From NCBI RefSeq assembly GCF_029351045.1, contig NZ_JARKIN010000001.1:2541001-2605000 (forward strand): a stretch of DNA of 64,000 nucleotides, in the 5' to 3' direction. The position numbers and the translations under genes are program-made. Positions 53,356 to 64,000 of the stretch are shown here, in pieces. Under the pieces are notes generated by a model, which worked only from the letters and a program-made list of their open reading frames with translations, made no database searches and was not told the origin of the DNA. Source of the stretch: Streptomyces sp. WMMB303. GTDB lineage: Bacteria; Actinomycetota; Actinomycetes; Streptomycetales; Streptomycetaceae. How positions within the stretch are numbered: the first letter of the stretch is position 1; every line of letters begins with the position of its first letter.

Positions 53356-54473
53356 GCCTTCATCATCCCATTAGCCGATCGTGACGCTCGATTTCGTGAT
53401 GTGGAACACAGTTCCGCGATGCTGGCGGCCGTCACGGGAGAGGCAGTCCCCTCATCCGTGACCACTGCCGTGACCAGGGCGGACGGCGTCACATCGAACG
53501 CCGGATTGTAGGCGTGCGCCCCCACCGGAGCCAGCGCCGGGCCCCCTCCAGCAGCTGCCGGCCCCGGCCCGGGCCCCACCGTCACCTCGTGGGCCGCCCG
53601 CTGCTCCACATCGATACCACCGCCCGTCTCCGTCTGCGGATCGATCGTGGTCACCGGAGCCACCACCACGAACGGCACCCCATGATGACGCGCGAGTACC
53701 GCCAACGGATACGTGCCGACCTTGTTCGCCACCGAGCCGTCCGCCGCGATCCGGTCGGCGCCCACGAGCACCGCATCCACCTCACCGGCCGCGAACAGCG
53801 ACCCGGCCGCGCCGTCCGCCAGCACGCTGTAGGCCATCCCCGCCTCGGCCGCCTCGTACGCCGTCAGCCTCGATCCCTGCAGCAGTGGACGCGTCTCCCC
53901 CACCCACAGCCGCCGCAGCTCACCGGCCCGGTGCACGGCCTTCACCACGGCCAGTGCCGTGCCCTCACCGCCGGAAACCAGCCTCCCGGTGTTGCAGTGC
54001 GTCAGGATTCGCAGCCCGCCACCGGGCACCAGACCCGCCAGCAGCTTCCTCCCGTGCCCGGCCATCCGCCCGCTCGCCTCGGCGTCCTCCCGGTGCAGGG
54101 CCCGCGCCGCGGCCAGCGCCCGGTCCGCCGCGTGCGCCGCACCGCCACCGGCAGCCTCCCGATAGGCGGCCTCCACCCGCCGCGCCCCGTACGCGAGATT
54201 CACCGCCGTCGGCCGCGCATGCGCCAACTGCTCCGCCGCCTCCGCCACATCGGAACCCCGCGCCGCGGCCAAGGCGACCCCGTAGCCACCGGCAACGCCC
54301 AGAACCGGCGCGCCCCGCACCACCAGCGACCGGATGGCGGCCACCAGCGCGGGCACGTCCGGGCACACCAGTTCCGCCTCCGTAACCGGCAGCCGAGTCT
54401 GGTCGAGAAGGATCACCGCGGGCCCCTCCGGTGACTCCTCGTAACGAATCACGGGCACACACTCATCAGCCAT
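53352..54473 (-). CDS. mtnA: S-methyl-5-thioribose-1-phosphate isomerase
   Basis: A 373-residue enzyme of the methionine salvage pathway, interconverting methylthioribose-1-phosphate and methylthioribulose-1-phosphate. Family landmarks are VVRGAPVLGVAGGYG, the catalytic Cys in LTHCNTG, the catalytic Asp in VLVGADRIAADGSVANKVGT, and the late VGAHAYNPAFDVTPSALV. About 20 Pro/Gly/Ala residues are inserted before that last motif. ATG 54473 has GGGCGG upstream. Its 3' end overlaps mtrA by 4 nt, an unexpected coupling of salvage metabolism with a developmental regulator that is shared by streptomycetes. Confidence 0.93.
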   Translation of the reverse strand: MADECVPVIRYEESPEGPAVILLDQTRLPVTEAELVCPDVPALVAAIRSLVVRGAPVLGVAGGYGVALAAARGSDVAEAAEQLAHARPTAVNLAYGARRVEAAYREAAGGGAAHAADRALAAARALHREDAEASGRMAGHGRKLLAGLVPGGGLRILTHCNTGRLVSGGEGTALAVVKAVHRAGELRRLWVGETRPLLQGSRLTAYEAAEAGMAYSVLADGAAGSLFAAGEVDAVLVGADRIAADGSVANKVGTYPLAVLARHHGVPFVVVAPVTTIDPQTETGGGIDVEQRAAHEVTVGPGPGPAAAGGGPALAPVGAHAYNPAFDVTPSALVTAVVTDEGTASPVTAASIAELCSTSRNRASRSANGMMKA

Positions 54474-54600
54474 CCGCCCAGTCTGCCCGCTCGACGCGAG
54501 GCCCCTGAAGGGCGTGCAGGCTCCCGACTGGCCGCACCCGCGCCACCCCGTGGCACGATGGGCAGCCCACCAGGCCCGGGATTGCACGAGGTGACCTCAC

Positions 54601-55965
54601 GTGAACGACTCCCCGGACCGGGCTTCACCCGGATCCGCTTCGCCCGACCCCCGCCCCTCCGGCACGCCCGGACAGCGCGCCGGGGGCCCTACGGGCGACG
54701 ACGCGGAGCGCGCCACACCTGAGGCGTCGCGGCCCGAGCGGCCCGAGGTGGACGACCGCCCCCGCACCTGGGCCGCCGACCAGCCACCTGCCGCCCCACA
54801 GGGGTGGAACTGGGGCGACCGGGACGACAGCCGAGGCCGGCGCAGCAGCCGGGGTCAGATCCCACGGCAGCATCAAGGAGGCCCCCGAGGGCGGACAGCG
54901 GGCCCCGGAACCGGTCCCCCCGGCCCGGGCTGGAACCACAACGGCCCACCCACCGCCTGGGCACACCCGCCGCAGGCCGCGAAGCCCGGCGTCGTCCCGC
55001 TCCGCCCTCTGGGCATCGGCGAGATCCTGGACGGCTCCGTCAGCGCCATGCGCACCCACTGGCGCACCGCGCTCGGCATCGCCCTCGTCGTCGCCGTCCT
55101 CACCGAACTCGTCTCGGTCCTCACCATGCGGCTCTGGCTCGGCGACTCCACCGCGTTCGAGTCCCTGACCAAGAACGAGGAGCCCAGCCTCGAGGAGCTG
55201 AACAACGCCCTCACCGACACGCTCAGCACACTGAGCGTGACCTGGGTCGTCGGCATGCTCGGCACCGTGGTCGCCACCGCGATGCTCACCGTGGTCGTCA
55301 GCCGAGCGGTCCTCGGCCGCCAGGTCACCCTTGGTGAGGCATGGCGAGACGCACGTCCCCAGCTCCCCCGCCTGCTCGGCCTGCTCCTCCTCCTTCCCCT
55401 CCTGGTCTGCCTCGTCCTCTTCGGCTGTCTGCTCCCCGGGGTCCTCGTCGCGCTCGCCGGTCCGATCGGACCGGCGCTCATCCTGCTGTTCTTCGGACTG
55501 CTCGGGGGAATCGCCGCCGCAGCCTGGGTCTGGGTCCGGTTCTGCCTCGCGCCGCCCGCGCTGATGCTGGAGAAGCAGGGGCTGACCGCCGCCATGCGGC
55601 GCTCGGCCAAGCTGGTGACGGGAAGCTGGTGGCGCATCCTCGGCATCCAACTGCTCACTCTGGTCCTGATCACCGCCATCTCCTTCGTGGTCTCACTGCC
55701 GGCCACCGCCGTCTCCGCACTCGTCAGCGGCGGCGACACCCTCACCGACCCCGCGGCCGCGACGACCTGGACCTCCCTCGTCATCAACGGCATCGGCTCC
55801 GTCCTGGCCTCGACCGTGGCCCTCCCCCTCAGCGCAGGCATCACCGCCCTCCTCTACCTCGACCAACGCATCCGCCGCGAGGCTCTCGACCTCGAACTGG
55901 CCCGCGCGGCAGGCGTCCCCGGCTTCGAGCGCCAGGACACCGAGCCCCCCGCCGCGGGAGGCTGA
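54601..55965 (+). CDS. Membrane protein with Pro-rich cytosolic leader, function unknown
   Basis: A 454-residue protein. The first ~130 residues are hydrophilic, Pro/Gly/Arg/Asp-rich and probably disordered. The membrane part starts with VPLRPLGIGEILDGSVSAMRTHWRTAL, a pattern shared by actinobacterial proteins annotated with a glycerophosphodiester-phosphodiesterase-like membrane domain. It continues with five to six transmembrane segments. There is no catalytic motif. The GTG start at 54601 has GAGGTGA upstream. It leads the plus-strand operon with DUF4129, DUF4350, MoxR and DUF58 genes and is divergent from mtnA across 127 nt, so a membrane assembly role with them is plausible. Confidence 0.75.
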   Translation: MNDSPDRASPGSASPDPRPSGTPGQRAGGPTGDDAERATPEASRPERPEVDDRPRTWAADQPPAAPQGWNWGDRDDSRGRRSSRGQIPRQHQGGPRGRTAGPGTGPPGPGWNHNGPPTAWAHPPQAAKPGVVPLRPLGIGEILDGSVSAMRTHWRTALGIALVVAVLTELVSVLTMRLWLGDSTAFESLTKNEEPSLEELNNALTDTLSTLSVTWVVGMLGTVVATAMLTVVVSRAVLGRQVTLGEAWRDARPQLPRLLGLLLLLPLLVCLVLFGCLLPGVLVALAGPIGPALILLFFGLLGGIAAAAWVWVRFCLAPPALMLEKQGLTAAMRRSAKLVTGSWWRILGIQLLTLVLITAISFVVSLPATAVSALVSGGDTLTDPAAATTWTSLVINGIGSVLASTVALPLSAGITALLYLDQRIRREALDLELARAAGVPGFERQDTEPPAAGG

Positions 55966-55969
55966 CACC

Positions 55970-56707
55970 GTGCCGGGGGGACACATCTCCGCGCTCTCCC
56001 GCTGCTGCGCCGCCGCTTCCCACCGGTCGGCCACCGCCGACGAGAGCAACGGTCCTCTCACCACCCCCCGGCTGCCGGCCCGCGAGGACGCCGAGCGGGA
56101 GCTGTCCCGGCCCGAATACCACCAACACGACCCCTCCCTGCCGCATCGCGCCGTCGACTGGCTGTGGGACCGCCTCGGCGACCTGCTCCGCACCGCCGCG
56201 GAAGCCGCCCCGGGCGGATCGGTGGGCCTCACGGTCCTGGCCCTCGTCCTCGCCCTGCTCCTCGTCGCTCTCCGTCTCCGTCTGGGCGCCCTCCGCACAA
56301 GGCGCACCACGGGCTCCGCGACGCTCTTCCCCGACCGGCTCCGCAGTGCGGCCGACCACCGCGCCGCCGCCGAAGCCCACGCACAGGCCCAGCGCTGGAC
56401 CGCGGCTGTCCAGGAGCGGATGCGCGCGCTGGTCCGCTCCCTGGAGGAGCGCGCACTGCTCGACCCCCGACCGGGCCGCACAGCCGACGAAGCCACCACC
56501 GAGGCCGCCACCGTCCTCCCCGGGCTCGCCGAACCACTGCGCGCCGCTGCCCGCACCTTCGACGAGGTCAGCTACGCCGACCGACCGGCCGACCCCACCG
56601 ACTACGCCCTCCTCCGCGACCTGGACAACCTCCTCCTCCGCACCACCCCCGCCCCGCTCGCGAGCCATACCTCCTCAGCACCGGCATCCCACGGGTGGGC
56701 CGTGTGA
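55970..56707 (+). CDS. DUF4129-type membrane protein
   Basis: A 245-residue protein. One transmembrane segment (GLTVLALVLALLLVALRL) lies at about residues 85-105; the cytosolic carboxyl half (HRAAAEAHAQAQRWTAAVQERMRAL and EVSYADRPADPTDYALL) matches the DUF4129 pattern. These proteins occur beside MoxR and DUF58 genes in many actinobacteria. The GTG at 55970 has GGGAGG 8 nt upstream and follows the previous stop by 4 nt; the next gene overlaps its stop. Function is unknown. Confidence 0.78.
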   Translation: MPGGHISALSRCCAAASHRSATADESNGPLTTPRLPAREDAERELSRPEYHQHDPSLPHRAVDWLWDRLGDLLRTAAEAAPGGSVGLTVLALVLALLLVALRLRLGALRTRRTTGSATLFPDRLRSAADHRAAAEAHAQAQRWTAAVQERMRALVRSLEERALLDPRPGRTADEATTEAATVLPGLAEPLRAAARTFDEVSYADRPADPTDYALLRDLDNLLLRTTPAPLASHTSSAPASHGWAV

Positions 56708-57954
56708 CACCCACGGCACCCACCTCCACCTCGCCCCTCGCACCTCACATATGGCAGCGGGCACGCGGGCTCCTCCTGGCCGCCGCGCTCCTCGCCGTCG
56801 CCGGGGTGACCCTCGCCGCGCTCCGCTCGACCGAGCACACCGCCCCGCTGGATCCCGGCTCGGCCTCGCCCGACGGCAGCAAGGCCCTCGCCCGACTCCT
56901 GACCGACCGGGGCGTGCACACCACGGTCCTCACCGACTCCTCCGCCCTGCACCGACAGACCGGCCCCGACACCACCCTTCTGGTTCCCTTCCCCAACTCC
57001 CTCACCGAGCGCCAGCGCACCGCCGTCCGCAAGGCAGCCGAGGACTCCGGGCGCACCGTCCTGCTGGCGCCGGATACGAGAACAACCTCCGCTCTCACCC
57101 CCGGCATCCGCACCTTCGCCGCCCTGCCCACCGCCCCGACACCTCCGGACTGCGACCTGGCTGCGGCCCGCCGTGCCGGCGGTGCGGATCTCGGCGGACA
57201 CCGCTACAGCACCACCGGACCTGCCGAGAAGTGCTATCCGCGGAGCGGCCGCGCCACCCTGCTGCGCCTCCACGCGCCTTCCCGCGGTGACACCGTCCTC
57301 CTGGGTACGGCCGACCCTCTCCGCAACGAGCACCTCGACCAGCACGGCAACGCCTCCCTGGCCCTCCAACTCCTCGGACCGCATCCACAACTCCTCTGGT
57401 ACCTCCCCTCCGACAGCGAGAGGGTTCCCTCCGACGACGGGGAGCGCAGCTTCTTCGACCTGCTGCCCGGCGGCTGGTCCTGGGCGGCCGTACAGCTCGC
57501 CCTCGCGGCCCTTCTCGCCGCTCTGTGGAGGGCCCGGCGGCTGGGCCCGCTCGTCACCGAACGGCTCCCCGTCGCCGTGCCCGCGGCCGAGACGACAGAG
57601 GGAAGGTCCCGCCTCTACCGCAAAGCCAATGACCGCGGTCACGCGGCTGACGCGCTCCGCACCGCCTGCCGCGGCCGGCTGGCCCTCCTGGCCGGAGTGC
57701 CTCGCGCGCAGGCCCACGACCGCGAGATTCTCGCCCCTGCCCTGGCCGCACGCGTAGTCCACCGAGCATCATCCGAACCGGGTGAACCGGCATACGACGA
57801 GGCCAGGATCCGCTCCCTCCTCTTCGGCTCCTCTCCTGCGAACGACACCGCGCTGCTCCACCTCGCGGACGAACTCGACCGCCTTGAGGAACTCTTCGCC
57901 CCCGCCGGCTCCCAGCAGCACCGTCGCAGGGCAGACAAGGACATCACCCCGTGA
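56704..57954 (+). CDS. DUF4350-type membrane protein
   Basis: A 416-residue protein. A first transmembrane helix at about residues 20-38 is followed by an extracytoplasmic domain with SPDGSKALARLLTDRGVHTTVLTD and the segment LLVPFPNSLTERQRTAV, typical of DUF4350, and by a second helix near residue 260. A cytosolic helical domain ends the protein (DTALLHLADELDRLEELF). Members sit beside MoxR ATPases; they may be substrates or partners in membrane-protein assembly. The GTG at 56704 overlaps the preceding stop (GTGA), and its own stop overlaps moxR the same way. Confidence 0.82.
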   Translation: MTPTAPTSTSPLAPHIWQRARGLLLAAALLAVAGVTLAALRSTEHTAPLDPGSASPDGSKALARLLTDRGVHTTVLTDSSALHRQTGPDTTLLVPFPNSLTERQRTAVRKAAEDSGRTVLLAPDTRTTSALTPGIRTFAALPTAPTPPDCDLAAARRAGGADLGGHRYSTTGPAEKCYPRSGRATLLRLHAPSRGDTVLLGTADPLRNEHLDQHGNASLALQLLGPHPQLLWYLPSDSERVPSDDGERSFFDLLPGGWSWAAVQLALAALLAALWRARRLGPLVTERLPVAVPAAETTEGRSRLYRKANDRGHAADALRTACRGRLALLAGVPRAQAHDREILAPALAARVVHRASSEPGEPAYDEARIRSLLFGSSPANDTALLHLADELDRLEELFAPAGSQQHRRRADKDITP

Positions 57955-58916
57955 GCACTCCCTCCGCAGACAACGCCCGCAGCGCCCTCGAAGCCCTCCG
58001 TGAGGAAATCTCCAAGGTTGTCGTAGGACAGGACGCCGCAGTCACCGGACTCGTCATCGCCCTGCTGTGCCGAGGACACGTACTGCTCGAGGGCGTGCCG
58101 GGCGTCGCCAAGACACTCCTCGTGCGCACACTGGCCACCGCACTCGAACTCGACACCAAGCGGGTGCAGTTCACCCCGGACCTGATGCCCGGCGATGTCA
58201 CCGGTTCACTGATCTACGACTCGCGCGCGGCCACGTTCTCCTTCCAGCCGGGCCCGGTGTTCACCAATCTCCTGCTCGCCGATGAAATCAACCGCACTCC
58301 GCCCAAGACGCAGGCATCCCTGCTGGAGGCCATGGAGGAACACCAGGTCTCTGTCGACGGCCGACCCCACCCGCTTCCCGATCCCTTCCTGGTCGCCGCC
58401 ACCCAGAACCCCGTCGAGTACGAGGGGACCTATCCCCTGCCCGAAGCACAGCTCGACCGCTTCCTGCTCAAACTGCACATCCCGCTCCCCTCGCGGGAGA
58501 CCGAACTCGATGTACTCACCCGGCACGCCGAGGGCTTCGACCCCCGGGACCTGACCGCCATGGGCGTACGCCCCGTCGCGGGCCCCACCGAGATCGAAGC
58601 CGCGCGCGCAGCCGTCGCCCGGACCACCGTGTCCTCCGACGTCACCGGCTACGTCGTCGATATCTGCCGTGCCACCCGCGATTCCCCCTCGCTCTCCCTC
58701 GGGGTCTCCCCCCGAGGCGCTACCGCTCTGCTCTCCGCCGCCCGCGCCTGGGCCTGGCTCACCGGCCGGGACTACGTCACGCCGGACGACGTCAAGGCAT
58801 TCGCCCCGCCAGCGCTCCGACACCGCGTCCGGCTACGGCCCGAGGCCGAGATGGAAGGCGTCACCTCTGACAACGTGCTGCACTCCGTTCTCACCCACAC
58901 CCCAGTTCCCCGCTGA
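57951..58916 (+). CDS. moxR: MoxR-family AAA+ ATPase
   Basis: A 321-residue AAA+ protein. Walker A is GVPGVAKT (Lys54), Walker B is LLADEINR, sensor 1 is AATQNPVEYEGTYPLPEAQLDRF, and the lid domain ends SPRGATALLSAARAWAWL. MoxR ATPases act as chaperones that help vWA-domain proteins and membrane complexes mature. The GTG overlaps the DUF4350 stop by 4 nt, and a DUF58 (vWA-like) gene follows after 17 nt, the classical MoxR pairing. Confidence 0.93.
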   Translation: MSTPSADNARSALEALREEISKVVVGQDAAVTGLVIALLCRGHVLLEGVPGVAKTLLVRTLATALELDTKRVQFTPDLMPGDVTGSLIYDSRAATFSFQPGPVFTNLLLADEINRTPPKTQASLLEAMEEHQVSVDGRPHPLPDPFLVAATQNPVEYEGTYPLPEAQLDRFLLKLHIPLPSRETELDVLTRHAEGFDPRDLTAMGVRPVAGPTEIEAARAAVARTTVSSDVTGYVVDICRATRDSPSLSLGVSPRGATALLSAARAWAWLTGRDYVTPDDVKAFAPPALRHRVRLRPEAEMEGVTSDNVLHSVLTHTPVPR

Positions 58917-58933
58917 GAATTCCGGTTCCCACC

Positions 58934-60244
58934 ATGGCCCTCACCGGCAGAACGGCCCTCGCAACCGCCCTGGCCACGCTCATCGTGGGCTTCCTGCTGC
59001 CCGGTTGGACCGGGATCCTCGCCGTCGAACTTCCCCTGCTGATTGCCATCGTGGCCGACCTGTTCCTCGCCGCGCCAGTGAGTCAGCTCCTGTTCACCCG
59101 AAGCGGTGACACCTCAGTTCGACTTGGCGAACAAGCGCTCGTCACTCTCGTCGTCACGAATCCCAATAGCCGCACCCTGCACGCGCAGCTCCGCGACGCC
59201 TGGCCGCCCAGCAGCTGGCCGCAGGACATCTCCGACCGCGCCAGCCGCCATCCGCTCCGCGTACCCCCGGGAGAGCGGCGCCGGGTCACCACCCGGCTCC
59301 AGCCCACCCGCCGCGGGGACCGCGAAGCCGTACGCGTCACGATCCGTTCGCACGGCCCCCTGGGGCTGGCCGCCCGCCAAGGGCATCACGAGGTCCCCTG
59401 GACCGTCCGAGTCCTTCCCGCCTTCCCCAGTCGGAGACTCCTGCCGGGCAAACTGGCCCGGCTCCGCGAACTCGACGGCCGCACCAGCATCCTGACCAGC
59501 GGCGAGGGAACCGAGTTCGACAGCCTGCGGGACTACGCGGCCGGAGACGACACCCGTTCCATCGACTGGCGTGCCACAGCCCGCCGTGCGGATGTGGCCG
59601 TCCGCACCTGGCGGCCCGAGCGGGACCGGCGGATCCTGCTCGTCCTCGACACGGGCCGTACCTCGGCAGGCCGCGTCGGTGACGTACCCCGCCTCGACGT
59701 GGCCATGGACGCAGCACTGCTCCTCGCCGCCTCGGCCGTCCGCGCCGGCGACCGCGTCGACCTGCTCGCCCATGACCGTGTCACCAGGACGAGCGTCACG
59801 GGTCGCGCCGGTACCGACACTCTGCCCGCGCTCGTAGCGGCCATGGCTCCGCTCGAGCCCGCTCTCACGGAATCCGACCTGCGGACTCTGGCGGCAAGAG
59901 CCCTGCGGGCGACACCCAGCGGGTCGCTCCTGGTCCTCCTGACCGGACTCGACCGAGCGCCGGTCGACGAGGGTCTGCTGCCGGTTCTGCCGCTCCTCAC
60001 CCGACGGCACACCGTTCTTGTCGCCTCGGTATCCGATCCCCGCATCGAGGAGATGGCGGGCGGACGGGGCACTCTCGACGCGGTGTACGGCGCGGCGGCA
60101 GCAGCACAGTCACTGGCGGAACGGCAGGAGACGGCAGAGCGTCTGCGCCGGCACGGCGCGACTGTCGTGGACGAGCCCCCGTCCCGTCTCGCCTCCACAC
60201 TGACCGACGCCTACCTCTCGCTCAAAGCGGCGGGACGGCTGTGA
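58934..60244 (+). CDS. DUF58 domain protein with vWA-like fold
   Basis: A 436-residue protein. Two hydrophobic segments fill residues 8-50. The DUF58 signature is GTEFDSLRDYAAGDDTRSIDW followed by ATARRADVAVRTW and the MIDAS-like ILLVLDTGRTSAG. DUF58 proteins are the usual partners of MoxR ATPases and probably bind metal through the vWA fold. It is the last gene of the plus-strand operon and converges on a truncated AraC-type regulator. Confidence 0.9.
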   Translation: MALTGRTALATALATLIVGFLLPGWTGILAVELPLLIAIVADLFLAAPVSQLLFTRSGDTSVRLGEQALVTLVVTNPNSRTLHAQLRDAWPPSSWPQDISDRASRHPLRVPPGERRRVTTRLQPTRRGDREAVRVTIRSHGPLGLAARQGHHEVPWTVRVLPAFPSRRLLPGKLARLRELDGRTSILTSGEGTEFDSLRDYAAGDDTRSIDWRATARRADVAVRTWRPERDRRILLVLDTGRTSAGRVGDVPRLDVAMDAALLLAASAVRAGDRVDLLAHDRVTRTSVTGRAGTDTLPALVAAMAPLEPALTESDLRTLAARALRATPSGSLLVLLTGLDRAPVDEGLLPVLPLLTRRHTVLVASVSDPRIEEMAGGRGTLDAVYGAAAAAQSLAERQETAERLRRHGATVVDEPPSRLASTLTDAYLSLKAAGRL

Positions 60245-60342
60245 ACAGTGGGCAAGACCCTGTCGGCTCCGGTCGATTCCTCGCAGGGGCACGGTGGTCG
60301 GGTGGTCCGCCACACCAGCGGACCCGACGCCCGGCCCCGCCC

Positions 60343-61278
60343 TCAGATCTGGCTGAAGGTGCGTCGGTAGGCGCCGGGGGTGGTGCCGAGATGCGCCCGG
60401 AAGCGGCGGCGCAGGTTGACTGCCGAGGTGAGTCCGACGCGGGTGGTGACGGCTTCGACCGTCAGGTCGGTCCGTTCCAACAGGACGCGTGCCGCGTCGA
60501 TACGTTGGTCGAGCAGCCACTGCCCTGGGCTGGTGCCGAGTTGCTCGGTGAAGCGCCGGGCGAGGGTCCGGCTGGAGAGCCCGGCGCGTTCGGCGAGCCG
60601 GTCGAGGGTCAGTCGGGTGTCGAGCCGGGAGGTGGCCCACTCCAGCAAGGGTGCCAATGACTCGTCCGCCTTGGCCGGTGCGGGCTGTACGGCGTACTGG
60701 AGTTGGCTGCCCTCGCGGTGCGGCGGCAGGACCATGTTTCTGGCGATCCGGGCGGCGTATGCAGCGCCGTGGTCGGAGCGGACCAGGTGCAGGCACAGGT
60801 CGATGCCTGCGCCGGTTCCCGCGCTGGTGGCCACGTCGCCGTGGTCCACGAAGAGCACGTCCTGCTCGAGGCGCACCTGGGGGAAGGCGGCGGCGAGTTG
60901 GGTGGTGTGGCGCCAGTGGGTAGTGGCGCCACGGCCGTCGAGCAGTCCGGCCTGAGCGAGGACGAAGGCTCCCGTGCAGATGGCGACGATCCGCGCCCCG
61001 CGGCGGTGGGCAGCCCGCAATGCCGCGGTGACTGCTGGCGGCGCGGGCGTGCCGGGCGGCTGCCAGCCGGGAACGATCACGGTGTCCGCTTGCTCCAGGG
61101 CCTCCAGCCCGGCGTCGACGACCATCGCATAGCCGGCGGTGGTCGGCAGTGGGCCGGGGCTCTCGGCGCAGATCCCGAAGCTGTAGCGGGGCGGCCCGTC
61201 CAGTGGGGCGGTGCCGAAGACCTCTCCGGCCCCATCGCCCTGGCGGGACACGACATCGGCGGCGCCGTCGCCCAGCAC
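60343..61278 (-). pseudogene. GlxA/AraC-type regulator lacking its amino terminus
   Basis: Homology to GlxA-type regulators begins abruptly at EVFGTAPLDG, about 25 residues into the usual DJ-1/PfpI domain. The first strand (normally a VLDGV-PFDLA-type segment) is missing. The remaining DJ-1-like part (AICTGAFVLAQAGLLDG; TSAGTGAGIDLCLHLV) and two AraC helix-turn-helices (LDRLAERAGLSSRTLARRF; VGLTSAVNLRRRFRAHLG) are intact. Codons upstream of the homology break, used by the only ATG at 61278, read antisense to an alpha/beta hydrolase fragment. The native promoter and start are therefore lost. The gene may still be expressed from a fortuitous start, but it is most likely a 5'-truncated relic. 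Confidence 0.65.
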
Positions 61279-61460
61279 CTTCTTGCCCGCAACCTACTCG
61301 AGGTGTCCCGGTTCGCCTTGGTCAACTCGGTCCTCTACGACTCCTGGCCCGCGCCCCACGTGGCCCGATTCCAGGACGGGGACACGGGTGAGGGCGTGCT
61401 GGCCGCCCGCCGGCAGGCGATTTCCCGGGTGCTCGCGGGTATCGCCACCGAGTCGTTGAA
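61228..61460 (+). pseudogene. Alpha/beta hydrolase fragment
   Basis: The plus strand encodes about 75 residues typical of the core of an alpha/beta hydrolase: GPIALAGHDIGGAVAQHLLAR around the nucleophile elbow, then FALVNSVLYDSWPAPHVARF. The part before the elbow and the catalytic carboxyl third are absent. It abuts, head to head, the truncated GlxA-type gene at about 61,220-61,230, and homology fades before the rRNA terminator. It has no start codon or ribosome site of its own and is a remnant. Confidence 0.6.
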
Positions 61461-61574
61461 GGATCTTCGAATCCGTCGTCTGATCACCATTCGGTCGTCC
61501 CGAGTCCTCGTCAGTTCGCCGGCCGACGGGACACCGAGGCCCGGAAAGCGAAAGCGAATCGGCCCTGAACGTGA

Positions 61575-61608
61575 GAAAGCCCCGTCGGATGTCTCCGACG
61601 GGGCTTTC
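61575..61608 (-). terminator. rRNA operon terminator
   Basis: GAAAGCCCCGTCGGA and TCCGACGGGGCTTTC are perfect 15-nt arms around a TGTC loop, 11 nt beyond the 5S 3' end on the minus strand. A run of T follows the stem within the arm itself. Confidence 0.88.
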
Positions 61609-61618
61609 CCCACAATGA

Positions 61619-61737
61619 GTTCGGCGGCGTCCTACTCTCCCACACGCTCCCGCATGCAGTACCATCGGCGCTGAAAGGCTTAGCTTCCGGGTTCGGAATG
61701 TAACCGGGCGTTTCCCTCACGCTATGACCACCGAAAC
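61619..61737 (-). rRNA. 5S ribosomal RNA
   Basis: The minus strand reads GTTTCGGTGGTCATAGCGTG at its 5' end and closes GTAGGACGCCGCCGAAC, as in streptomycete 5S rRNA, with CCCGGTTACATTCCGAAC in loop B/C. The ends were set by the complementary GTTTCGGTGG-type termini and may be off by one or two bases. A spacer of about 104 nt separates it from 23S rRNA. Confidence 0.93.
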
Positions 61738-61841
61738 ACGGTGAAACACACAACCAGCAGCACAACACCCACCCGACAACACGGGGATGGTGCTTGCACG
61801 GTTGTTGTCTCAGAACCGACACAGTGGACGCGAGCCTCTAT

Positions 61842-64000
<2,159 letters not shown>

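Overview
The window looks like a chromosomal segment of a Streptomyces or a close relative. Base composition is very high in G+C and third codon positions are strongly GC. GTG starts and 4-nt start/stop overlaps are frequent. The order secA, LuxR regulator, hpf, comF, lpqB, mtrB, mtrA, mtnA is the streptomycete arrangement. No tRNA, transposase, integrase or CRISPR array was seen.

Region 1 (1-32,660) is a large cell-envelope glycopolymer locus, entered after the tail of an FtsK/SpoIIIE-type ATPase. It opens with a compact decaprenylphosphoryl-arabinose (DPA) module: GtrA protein, UbiA-type DPPR synthase and PAP2 phosphatase on the minus strand, divergent from dprE1-dprE2. All five resemble the Mycobacterium genes Rv3789, Rv3806c, Rv3807c, Rv3790 and Rv3791. 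Two tandem GT2/CDP-glycerol glycerophosphotransferase fusion proteins follow. Next is a long minus-strand operon holding four enzymes that match the Wbp route to UDP-2,3-diacetamido-2,3-dideoxyglucuronate (dehydrogenase, Gfo/Idh oxidoreductase, DegT aminotransferase, hexapeptide acetyltransferase) and three glycosyltransferase genes, one a double-glycosyltransferase fusion. An AftB-like GT-C protein, the class of enzyme that uses DPA, lies beside them. A methyltransferase, two membrane O-acyltransferases, a GT4 with a large beta-rich tail and a membrane-anchored TagF-like protein complete the locus. Together they suggest a teichoic-acid-like polymer carrying a diamino-uronic acid, arabinofuranose and acyl groups in an organism outside the mycolate group.

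Region 2 (32,713-54,473) is conserved core: NAD-glutamate dehydrogenase, a HAD phosphatase, two small actinobacterial proteins (DUF6912-like, Rv3235-like), SecA, a GNAT acetyltransferase, a YcaQ/AlkX-type DNA glycosylase, an orphan LuxR regulator, the long form of ribosome hibernation factor (preceded by a possible 29-codon leader ORF), ComF, and the overlapping mtnA-mtrA-mtrB-lpqB series.

Region 3 (54,601-60,244) is a plus-strand operon of membrane proteins with MoxR AAA+ ATPase and DUF58. Region 4 (60,343-64,000) holds an AraC/GlxA-type regulator without its amino terminus, abutting head to head a fragment of an alpha/beta hydrolase. A strong terminator, 5S rRNA and the 3' two-thirds of 23S rRNA follow; the rRNA operon is on the minus strand and its 5' part lies outside the window.
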